A stretch of 64,000 nucleotides of DNA from Mesorhizobium sp. SOD10 (lineage in GTDB: Bacteria > Pseudomonadota > Alphaproteobacteria > Rhizobiales > Rhizobiaceae). A model generated the notes under the pieces. The model ran no database searches. It saw only the letters and a program-made list of their open reading frames with translations, and had not been told where the DNA came from. The translations under genes and the position numbers were made by a program. The stretch covers positions 310,001-374,000 of the forward strand of contig CCNA01000001.1 of NCBI GenBank assembly GCA_000824805.1. The letters run 5' to 3'. Of this stretch, positions 46,318 to 53,787 are shown in pieces; the first letter of the stretch is position 1; each line of letters begins with the position of its first letter.

Positions 46318-49244
46318 TCGGCGGCTTCCCTCTTCATGCGGAATTCCGCGCCGAAGCGAAGCACGTCCGGCGAAGGCTCGAAATGTGGAGGCTGGGCAAA
46401 GCGCTCGAATTGCGGCTCGGTGAAGCCGGCTTCATGCCGAGCGCATTTGACGATCCGCACCCGTACGTCGAACCACGCGGCCTGACCCGTGACCGGATCG
46501 GAATTCGAATAGCGCCTGCCGTTGGCGTCGGCCGACGTCTGGTCGCCGATGATATGGTTGAGCAGGAAACCGCGATTGCTCTCTCCCGCATCGTCCTGCA
46601 GACCCCAGCTGCCGCGCCGCTTGCCGATCGCATTCCAGGTCCACACCGTGTCCGGGTTCACGCCGTCGACCAGCTTGATCTGGCCCTTCACCCGGCCGTT
46701 GATGCTTTCGATCCAAACCCAGTCGTCATCGGCAAGGCCGAGCTTGCTGGCCGTCTTGCGGTGCACGAACAGCCGGTTCTGGCTGGTGATCTGCCTCAGC
46801 CACGCATTCTGCGAGCCCCAGGAATGGTACATGTGCATCGGCCGCTGTGTGAGCGCATGCAGCGGGTATTTGTTGAGGTCGACCGAGTCGTCCTCAAAGG
46901 GGGCATACCAGAAGGGCAGCGGGTCCATATAGGCTTCGATGCGCCCACGCTCGGCATCGGGTGGCTGCACCTTGCCATGGCCGCGGGCGGCAAGGCGAAA
47001 GCGCTGCATCGGCTCCGAATAGAGCTGGAAGACGATCGGCTCGGCCTTGGCGATGAAACCCATCTCGACCGCGAAATCGAGATAGGCACGGTTGCCCATC
47101 TTGTAATAGCGCTGATCGTCGGCGAACTCGTGATACCAGAAGCCGCCATTGTCGATGTAGCGCTGCAACTGGTTGGGATTGACGTCGCCCCTGCCGATTG
47201 CGCCGCCATTCTTGCCGCGCCAGCCGGCGAGCGGGCCGATGCCGGGCGTGCGCTCGTGGTTGACGATGTAATCGGCATAGTCGCGGTATTTCGCCGAGCC
47301 GCCTTCGTCGACGAAGCCGGGTAGCCCGAGCCGCGCGCCGAGTTCGATCAGCACCGACTGGAACGGCCGCACGTCGCGGTCCGGCTGCACCACCGGATGG
47401 CGGATGGCGTCGGCGGCCCCATCGGCGTGGCCGATCGGCCGGTCGAGCAGGCTGATGCAGTCATGCCGCTCGAGATAGGTGGTGTCGGGCAGCACCAGGT
47501 CGGCGAAGGGCACGGTTTCCGAATAATAGGCGTCGGAATAGATGATGAAGGGGATCCTGTAGGCGCCGGCCTCGTCCTTGTCGGTCAACATGGCAATCGT
47601 CTCGACCGTATTCATCGAGGAGTTCCATGCCATGTTCGACATGTACATCATCAGCGTGTCGATCGGATAAGGATCGCCGGCCCAGGCGTTGCGGATCACC
47701 GAGTGCATCAGCCCGTGCGCGGCTAGGGGCGCTTCCCAGGAATAGGCCTTGTCGATGCGCGTGGGCCGGCCGGCCTCGTCGACGAGAAGATCGTCCGGGC
47801 TGCAGACGAAGCCGAGCGGCATGCCGTCCAGCGGCGTCATCGGCCGGGCCTTTTTTCCGCATGGCTTCGGTCCCGGCGGCGCACAGCGCGGGTAGGGCGG
47901 CTTGAAACGGAAGCCGCCTGGAACATCCACCGTGCCGAGCAGCACCTGCAGCAAATGGATGGCGCGGCAGGTGTGAAAACCGTTGGAATGGGCCGAGATG
48001 CCGCGCATGGCGTGCATCGAGACGGGCCGCCCCTTGATCGTGTCGTGCCGGCGGCCGGCCCAGTCCGTCCAGGCGACCGGCAGTTCGATCGTCTGTTCGA
48101 AGGCGACATGCGCCAGTTCCGCCGCGATGCGGCGGATCGTGTCGGCGGACACACCGCAGCGCTCCGCCACGGCATCTGGTGAATAGCTGTCGTCCAGGTA
48201 ACGATCGGCCATCAATTGGAATACCGGCACACAGGGACGGCCGTTGACCGTGTAGCTGCCCATCAATGCCGGCTTTGCTTCGGGGCCGGCTGCGTTCACC
48301 GGTGTCTTCGCCACCCTGTCCCAGGCAAGCGGGTTGCCGTCGCCGTCGCGAACGAACAACCCGTCATCGGCCGCGCCCGGTTCCTGCACGACCAGCACCG
48401 GCGCGTTGGTGTAGCGCAGCAGATAGTCGAGATCGACGCGGCCGGCCTTGAGCAATTCATGGACCAGTGCCAGCACGAACAGGCCGTCCGTGCCTGGCCG
48501 GATACCGATCCAGTCGTCGGCGATGGCGTTGTAGCCGGTGCGGCAGGGGTTGATCGAAACCACCTTGGCGCCGCGCGCCTTGAGCTTGCCGAGGCCGATC
48601 TTGATCGGATTGGAATCATGGTCCTCGGCAACGCCGAAGAGCATGAAGTATTTCGTGTTGTCCCAGTCGGGTTCGCCGAACTCCCAGAACGAGCCGCCGA
48701 TCGTATAGAGCCCGCCGGCCGCCATGTTGACGGAGCAGAAGCCCCCATGCGCGGCGAAATTGGGCGTGCCGAATTTCGACGCCCACCAGCCGGTCAGCGA
48801 TTGCGACTGGTCGCGCCCGGTGAAGAAGGCGAGTTTTTTCGGATCGGTACGGCGGATTGCCGACAGCCGCGCGGTGGCTATCGTGAGAGCTTCCTCCCAC
48901 TCGATCTCGCGGAATTCGCCCGAGCCGCGCGGCCCTGTCCTCAGCAGCGGCTTCCTGAGCCGCGCCGGGCTGTAATGCTGCATGATGCCGGCGCTGCCCT
49001 TGCCGCAGATCACGCCGCGGTTCACCGGATGGTCCTTGTTGCCGTTGATGTAGCGCACCTTGCCGTCCTTGATATGGACGTCGATGCCGCAGCGGCAGGC
49101 GCACATGTAGCAGGTAGTCTTGGCGATCCGGTCGGAGACGCTTGGTGAGGTCTCGACGCCGTCGCCCTCATCCGGCGCTCGGCTGTCGGCCAGCGGCCGT
49201 TGCGAGAGGGCGGAATTGGCGCCGCGCGGCGCGGCTTTGCTCAT
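46314..49244 (-). CDS. soeA: Cytoplasmic molybdopterin oxidoreductase, SoeA-like (sulfite dehydrogenase candidate)
   Basis: The 976-residue protein is a DMSO-reductase-family enzyme with bis-MGD cofactor. The N-terminal [4Fe-4S] site is C45-x2-C48-x3-C52-x27-C80. No twin-arginine signal precedes it: the first 43 residues are polar without RR and a hydrophobic stretch. Cytoplasmic location, length near 970 and DmsB/DmsC-like partners point to SoeA, which oxidises sulfite to sulfate and feeds the quinone pool in phototrophs and marine alphaproteobacteria. Polysulfide, thiosulfate or another reductase role cannot be excluded by sequence alone. Confidence 0.78.
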   Translation of the reverse strand: MSKAAPRGANSALSQRPLADSRAPDEGDGVETSPSVSDRIAKTTCYMCACRCGIDVHIKDGKVRYINGNKDHPVNRGVICGKGSAGIMQHYSPARLRKPLLRTGPRGSGEFREIEWEEALTIATARLSAIRRTDPKKLAFFTGRDQSQSLTGWWASKFGTPNFAAHGGFCSVNMAAGGLYTIGGSFWEFGEPDWDNTKYFMLFGVAEDHDSNPIKIGLGKLKARGAKVVSINPCRTGYNAIADDWIGIRPGTDGLFVLALVHELLKAGRVDLDYLLRYTNAPVLVVQEPGAADDGLFVRDGDGNPLAWDRVAKTPVNAAGPEAKPALMGSYTVNGRPCVPVFQLMADRYLDDSYSPDAVAERCGVSADTIRRIAAELAHVAFEQTIELPVAWTDWAGRRHDTIKGRPVSMHAMRGISAHSNGFHTCRAIHLLQVLLGTVDVPGGFRFKPPYPRCAPPGPKPCGKKARPMTPLDGMPLGFVCSPDDLLVDEAGRPTRIDKAYSWEAPLAAHGLMHSVIRNAWAGDPYPIDTLMMYMSNMAWNSSMNTVETIAMLTDKDEAGAYRIPFIIYSDAYYSETVPFADLVLPDTTYLERHDCISLLDRPIGHADGAADAIRHPVVQPDRDVRPFQSVLIELGARLGLPGFVDEGGSAKYRDYADYIVNHERTPGIGPLAGWRGKNGGAIGRGDVNPNQLQRYIDNGGFWYHEFADDQRYYKMGNRAYLDFAVEMGFIAKAEPIVFQLYSEPMQRFRLAARGHGKVQPPDAERGRIEAYMDPLPFWYAPFEDDSVDLNKYPLHALTQRPMHMYHSWGSQNAWLRQITSQNRLFVHRKTASKLGLADDDWVWIESINGRVKGQIKLVDGVNPDTVWTWNAIGKRRGSWGLQDDAGESNRGFLLNHIIGDQTSADANGRRYSNSDPVTGQAAWFDVRVRIVKCARHEAGFTEPQFERFAQPPHFEPSPDVLRFGAEFRMKREAAE

Positions 49245-49447
49245 GACCCGCGAATGCTCTTGTCGCTCGCCATCTTGGCCTTCGTCTTGGGTCCCGGTCC
49301 GCGCATGTAATGGAGCTCGGGATAATAGCGCTCACCGGCGAGCTGCCGCTTCAGCCGGCGGCTCCAATGCGCCAATAGGGATTTGAAGCACCCTACCATT
49401 TCCCACTCGGGGCCTTTGACGACCACTTTTTTTCCAATTTCAGACAA
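49241..49447 (-). CDS. Small hypothetical protein coupled to soeA
   Basis: This 68-residue frame ends in a 4-base overlap (ATGA) with the soeA start and begins 76 bases from the divergent LysR gene. The product is basic and rich in W, Y and R (for example FKSLLAHWSRRLKRQL, ERYYPELHYMRGPGPK). It has one cysteine and no signal or membrane helix. I recognise no domain. Overlap and protein-like composition argue that it is real, perhaps a dedicated maturation or assembly factor. No function is claimed. Confidence 0.6.
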   Translation of the reverse strand: MSEIGKKVVVKGPEWEMVGCFKSLLAHWSRRLKRQLAGERYYPELHYMRGPGPKTKAKMASDKSIRGS

Positions 49448-49474
49448 AATCTAGAACAAAGCGATTGATGCGTC

Positions 49475-49493
49475 TAACAAGCAGCTCTTGTAA
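49475..49493. promoter_or_regulatory. Candidate LysR operator in the soe-lysR spacer
   Basis: TAACAAG and CTTGTAA flank a 5-base centre, giving a near-palindrome of the T-N11-A type bound by LysR regulators. It sits between the two divergent starts, 28 bases from the small gene and 30 bases from the lysR start. Confidence 0.5.
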
Positions 49494-49523
49494 TTCCGAT
49501 CAATTTTGCTTCTTAGCTGGCCC

Positions 49524-50429
49524 ATGACTCTCGATCAGTTGCGCATCTTCGTCGCCGTCGCCGAGCACGGCCATATGACCAAGGCCGCCGAGCGGCTCGG
49601 CATCTCGCAGTCCGCGGCCTCGGCCGCCATCCGAGCGCTCGAAAGCCAGCACGGCGTGCGCCTGTTCAACCGGGTCGGCCGCAACATCGAACTGGCCCAG
49701 ACCGGCCACCGCTTCCTGCCGGAGGCGAAGGCGGTTCTGGACCGCGCCGCGGCCGCACGCGGCGTGCTGGAGGATGTCTCGCAGACTGTCGCCGGCAGCC
49801 TGTCGATCGCGGCCAGCCAGACGATCGCCAGCTACTGGCTGCCGCGCCGTCTGGCTGCCTTCCATGAGGCCTATCCTGCCGTGAAGCTGAGCGTGACGAT
49901 CGGCAACACCAGGCAGGTCGAGACCAATGTGCTGGACGGCCGCGCCGATTTCGGCCTGGTCGAGGGCCGCACCGAGTCCGACATCCTGCGCCGTGCCACG
50001 GTCGACGAGGACCGCCCGGTGCTGGTGGTGGCGCGCTCGCATCCCGAGATTCCGACGACGCGGGCGGGCAATCTCGACATCAGGGCGTTGCGCTGGATCA
50101 TCAGGGAAGGCGGGTCGGGCACGCGCGAGGCGCTGGAGGATTTCGCGCTCGGTCAAGGGGTCCCCCCGGCGGAGCTGCCGATATTCCTCGTCCTGCCGAG
50201 CAACGAGGCCGTACGCCAGGCGGTCGAAGCCGGCGCGGGGGCGGCGATCATCTCGGAGCTGGTCGTCGCGCGTTCCCTGGCCGAGGGCAGTCTCCGGGCC
50301 GTGCCGGTCGAATTGCCGAAGCGCGACTTCGCCATGATCACGCACCGCGACCGCCAGGCAAGCCTCGCGCAGATGGCGCTGAAGGCGCATCTCACCGGCA
50401 AGGCGGACGCGCCGGCAAGCGCGGAATAA
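49524..50429 (+). CDS. LysR-type transcriptional regulator, divergent from the soe operon
   Basis: The 301-residue protein has the LysR helix-turn-helix at the N-terminus (MTKAAERLGISQSAASAAIRALE, about 18-40, shortened here to AAERLGISQSAASAAIRALE) and the periplasmic-binding-like effector domain (about 90-295). Divergence from the molybdoenzyme operon with a 76-base spacer suggests it regulates that operon, with a sulfur compound as possible ligand. The ATG at 49524 is preferred to an in-frame start six codons earlier. Confidence 0.9.
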   Translation: MTLDQLRIFVAVAEHGHMTKAAERLGISQSAASAAIRALESQHGVRLFNRVGRNIELAQTGHRFLPEAKAVLDRAAAARGVLEDVSQTVAGSLSIAASQTIASYWLPRRLAAFHEAYPAVKLSVTIGNTRQVETNVLDGRADFGLVEGRTESDILRRATVDEDRPVLVVARSHPEIPTTRAGNLDIRALRWIIREGGSGTREALEDFALGQGVPPAELPIFLVLPSNEAVRQAVEAGAGAAIISELVVARSLAEGSLRAVPVELPKRDFAMITHRDRQASLAQMALKAHLTGKADAPASAE

Positions 50430-51686
50430 TCAGGCGTATTTGCGCTGCGCGTCGAGCGCGAGACCCAGACCGACCGAGCCGAACATGTCGCCTTCGATGA
50501 CCGAGGCCTGTGGCACCAGCGACAGGATCTTCCGCTTTGCCAGCGGGATCGCGGTCGAACCGCCGGTGAGGAACACGGCGGTGATGGCGGAGGCTGGAAC
50601 GCCGGCGTCGGCGATCGTCTGTTTGACCGTGGCGGCCACGCGTTCGATGTCGTCGGCGATGGTCTCCTCGAGGCCTGCGCGCGTGATCTCGGCCGCGAAG
50701 CGTGCCCCGGGCAGCGACACCTTCACTTCGGCCGAGGACTGGTCGGTCAGCGCGATCTTCGCCCCTTCGACCAGGCCCGCCATCGCATGGCCGTAGCGAT
50801 GCTCGACGATGTGGATGAAGCGGTCGACGAGGTCGGCCCGCTCGGCCTCGTAGCGGATTTGCCTCAGATCCGTCATTGCCTTGGCGGTGTAGACGAGGTT
50901 GATGCGCTGCCAGGTCGCGAGATCGATGAAATAGGCCGCGGGCAGGTTGCGCTTGTGGTCCTTGGTCCGTGTCAGATAGCCGAGCTCGGGCATGACATGG
51001 GCGATGCTGAGCAGCCGGTCGAAATCGGTGCCGCCGATATGGACGCCCTTGTTGGCCAGGATGTCGGCCTTGCGATCACTCGAGCGGGCGCGCTCCGGCG
51101 AGACCCGCACGACCGAGAAGTCGGAGGTGCCGCCGCCCATGTCGACGATCAGCGCCAGCTCCTCGCGGGCAACCTTCTGCTCGTAATCGAGCGCCGCCGC
51201 GATCGGCTCGAACTGGAAGGCGATGTGCCTGAAGCCTTGCGCCCGCGCCGCCTTTTCGAGCTCACCCTGCGCCTTCGCATCGGCGGCCGCGTCGTCGTCG
51301 ACGAACTGCACGGGCCGGCCCAGCACCACGTTCTCCACCGGGCCGCCGGCGTCTTCTTCAAGCCGCTTCTTGAGATGGTCGATGAACAGGCCGATGATGT
51401 CGATAAAGCCGATCTGGCGCGCCTTGATGCGTGTCTTTTCGTTGGCGAGCGTGCTGCCGAGAACGCTCTTCAGCGAGCGCATCAGCCGGCCTTCGATGCT
51501 ATCGGTATAGTCGCTGATCGCGCGGCGGCCGAAATAGGTGTAGCCGTCCTCGAAATTGAAGAACACGGCGCTTGGCAGAGTGGGTTGCTCGCCTTCCAGC
51601 GCCACCAGTCGCGCCCGGCCGTCTCGGATCACGCCCACCGTGGAATTGGACGTGCCGAAATCGATGCCGCCGAATGCAGATTGCAT
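50430..51686 (-). CDS. Short Hsp70 homologue (YegD type)
   Basis: The 418-residue protein is an actin-fold ATPase of the Hsp70 superfamily with phosphate loops GGIDFGTSNSTVGV and LIVDMGGGTSDFSVV and the adenosine motif FLTGGSTAIPLAK. It stops after the nucleotide-binding domain, lacking the Hsp70 substrate-binding domain, as in E. coli YegD. Clients are unknown. AGGAGG lies 5 bases before the ATG at 51686. It touches the lysR stop end to end. Confidence 0.9.
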   Translation of the reverse strand: MQSAFGGIDFGTSNSTVGVIRDGRARLVALEGEQPTLPSAVFFNFEDGYTYFGRRAISDYTDSIEGRLMRSLKSVLGSTLANEKTRIKARQIGFIDIIGLFIDHLKKRLEEDAGGPVENVVLGRPVQFVDDDAAADAKAQGELEKAARAQGFRHIAFQFEPIAAALDYEQKVAREELALIVDMGGGTSDFSVVRVSPERARSSDRKADILANKGVHIGGTDFDRLLSIAHVMPELGYLTRTKDHKRNLPAAYFIDLATWQRINLVYTAKAMTDLRQIRYEAERADLVDRFIHIVEHRYGHAMAGLVEGAKIALTDQSSAEVKVSLPGARFAAEITRAGLEETIADDIERVAATVKQTIADAGVPASAITAVFLTGGSTAIPLAKRKILSLVPQASVIEGDMFGSVGLGLALDAQRKYA

Positions 51687-51849
51687 CGCAGCCTCCTGTC
51701 GTCGTTTCATAGCGGCAAGCCGACGCGTTGCGCGCCGTCATCCGGAAGGCCGGACCGCTTTATCGAAATTGACTGTGTTGCTTGTCCCTAGGGCTGGGAG
51801 GCGGCGATGTATAGCAAAACCGGGAAAAGGGAAACCCTCTTTTCAACGG

Positions 51850-51870
51850 AAAATGGGTCCTCCCATTTTT
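51850..51870. terminator. Hairpin terminator after the TIGR02186-like gene
   Basis: AAAATGGG and CCCATTTT enclose a four-base loop (TCCT), with A/T flanks on both sides. It lies 11 bases beyond the minus-strand stop at 51881. Confidence 0.55.
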
Positions 51871-51880
51871 CCCGCGGGCA

Positions 51881-52672
51881 TCAATCCTTGCGGAAGATGA
51901 GCCGCCCGAGCCAGCCGGTCAGCATGGCGAGCGACACGGCGAACACGCCGTAGAGGAAGGAATAGTCATGCGCGACGCGGAAGATCGACTGCTCGAAGCC
52001 GGACTTGCGGATTTCGAGCTGGGCCGAGCTTTCCTTGACGAACATGCCGCTCTTGAACAGGAATGCGCGCGCTTTATGGGTGCCGACCGGCACGTTGGGC
52101 GCGAGCCGCACGGTGGCGCGAAACAGGTTCTGCGACAGGAACTGCACGCCGCCGACATTCTCGCTATAGAGGCCTGTCGCTGTCTTGCGCTCGCGGAGCG
52201 CTGCGGTGAATTCCTCGATGGTTGCCGGGCTGTCGGTCTCGTCGACGGGCTTCATGTAGAGGTTCTGCGCTCCGAGCGAGAGCTGCTTGTATTTGGCAGG
52301 CTCGGCGATGTCCTGCAGCGGCCGCGTCGTCGCCACGGAATAGGAGACCGGCACGTTCTCGAACGCTTCCGAGTCTAGGTTGATCCAGACGCCGAGCACG
52401 CGGTCCTTCCGCCGAACCACGACCGGGCGCGGCGGCCCTTCGAGCACGACGACCACGTCGTAGCGCCCCTGGCGTGCGATCAGCGGGTCGGGATTCTCCA
52501 GCGATCCGAAGATCGTGAGGTCGGCGCCGGAGAAACCCGCCGTGATGGAAATGGCGTCGGTCGACAGGCCGATCTGGATGCTTTCGGTGGGCGGCGTCTG
52601 CGCCGTTGCCGGGGAAAGGGCAAAGAGCATCGACAACGAGGCGGCGGCTGCAAATGCTCTTGGTCCCGCCAT
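51881..52672 (-). CDS. TIGR02186-like exported protein with C-terminal membrane anchor
   Basis: The 263-residue protein has a Sec signal peptide (SLSMLFALSPATAQ), a beta-rich periplasmic domain (SIQIGLSTDAISITAGFSGADLTIFG at its start) and a C-terminal membrane helix (FAVSLAMLTGWLGRLIF). I recognise it as the alphaproteobacterial family TIGR02186, of unknown function. Its ATG shares a base with the stop of the upstream TSUP transporter gene, so the two are coupled and probably work together in the envelope. Confidence 0.8.
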   Translation of the reverse strand: MAGPRAFAAAASLSMLFALSPATAQTPPTESIQIGLSTDAISITAGFSGADLTIFGSLENPDPLIARQGRYDVVVVLEGPPRPVVVRRKDRVLGVWINLDSEAFENVPVSYSVATTRPLQDIAEPAKYKQLSLGAQNLYMKPVDETDSPATIEEFTAALRERKTATGLYSENVGGVQFLSQNLFRATVRLAPNVPVGTHKARAFLFKSGMFVKESSAQLEIRKSGFEQSIFRVAHDYSFLYGVFAVSLAMLTGWLGRLIFRKD

Positions 52673-53595
52673 CAGTTGAGACCTGCGGCGGACAGCGAAT
52701 AGAGATTGGGCGGCGTCGCGAAGAGATCGACGGCAAGGCGGATGGCGACGGCCAGCACCAGCATTGCCAATAGCGCGCGCAGCTGTTCGCCGCGCAGCCG
52801 CTGGCCGGCCTTGGCGCCATATTGCGCGCCGGCGACGCCGCCGGCCATCAGCAGGAAGGCCAGGATCACGTCGACCGTCTGGTTGGTCGTGGCATGCACC
52901 AGCGTGGTGTAGGCCGAGGTGAAGATGATCTGGAACAGCGAGGTGCCGATAACGACATTGGTCGGCACTTTGAGCAGGTAGATCAACGCCGGCACCATGA
53001 TGAAGCCGCCGCCGACGCCCATGATCGACGACAGGAAACCGATCGCCGCACCCAGCCCGAGCACCGGGATGACGCTGACGAACAGTTTCGAGGCCCGGAA
53101 GCGCATCTTGAACGGCAGCCGGTGGATCCAGTTGTGCTGGCCGGATTTCTTGAGCACGGGCGCTGCACCGCTGCGGCTGGCGCGCAGCGCATTGACGCTT
53201 TCCACCAGCATCAGCCCGCCGACGGTGCCAAGCAGGGCGACATAGAGCAGCGAGATGAAGAGGTCGAGCTGGCCGAGCCGGCGCAACAGCGCGAAGACGT
53301 AGATGCCGGCCGTCGAGCCGACGATGCCGCCGGCCAAGAGCACGCCGCCCAGCTTGAAGTCGAGCGTGCCGCGCTTGAAGTGCGACAGCGCGCCGGAAAA
53401 GGAGGAGGCGATGACCTGGTTGGCGCCGGTGGCCACCGCGATCGCCGGCGGGATATTGTAGAAGATCAGCAGCGGCGTGATCAGGAAGCCGCCGCCGACC
53501 CCGAACATGCCTGACAGGAAACCCACCGCCGCGCCCATCGCCAGCAGCACGAAGACGTTGACGGAAATTTCCGCGATCGGGAGATAGATGCCCAC
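52672..53595 (-). CDS. TSUP family (TauE/SafE) sulfite or organosulfonate exporter
   Basis: The 307-residue membrane protein has about eight to nine helices and the duplicated TSUP motifs GMFGVGGGFLITPLL and SIMGVGGGFIMVPALI. TSUP members export sulfite, sulfoacetate or related anions. The start is GTG. It is followed by the TIGR02186-like gene. A sulfite-oxidising operon 3 kb away makes a sulfur role attractive, but other anions are possible. Confidence 0.87.
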   Translation of the reverse strand: MGIYLPIAEISVNVFVLLAMGAAVGFLSGMFGVGGGFLITPLLIFYNIPPAIAVATGANQVIASSFSGALSHFKRGTLDFKLGGVLLAGGIVGSTAGIYVFALLRRLGQLDLFISLLYVALLGTVGGLMLVESVNALRASRSGAAPVLKKSGQHNWIHRLPFKMRFRASKLFVSVIPVLGLGAAIGFLSSIMGVGGGFIMVPALIYLLKVPTNVVIGTSLFQIIFTSAYTTLVHATTNQTVDVILAFLLMAGGVAGAQYGAKAGQRLRGEQLRALLAMLVLAVAIRLAVDLFATPPNLYSLSAAGLN

Positions 53596-53679
53596 CCGTC
53601 TGTCTCGATCAGTTTGTCTGTCGGCGCATAGCGCCGTCCCCGAACACTAAAGCACCGAAAAACCAATATTTTCTTGCAC

Positions 53680-53716
53680 CGGCGCGGCGGCGGGGCCAAA
53701 CCCCGCCGCCGCGCCG
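53680..53716 (-). terminator. Very strong 16-bp hairpin after podJ
   Basis: The arms (53680-53695 and 53701-53716) pair perfectly over 16 G/C pairs around CCAAA. On the minus strand it follows the podJ stop by about 70 bases. No immediate T-run follows, so it may also protect the mRNA 3' end. Confidence 0.65.
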
Positions 53717-53787
53717 AAACGAAAACCATCTCAATCAGTTAACAGGCAAATGTGTGGCAGGGCGTCGTGTATGCGACGCGCCTGCCG

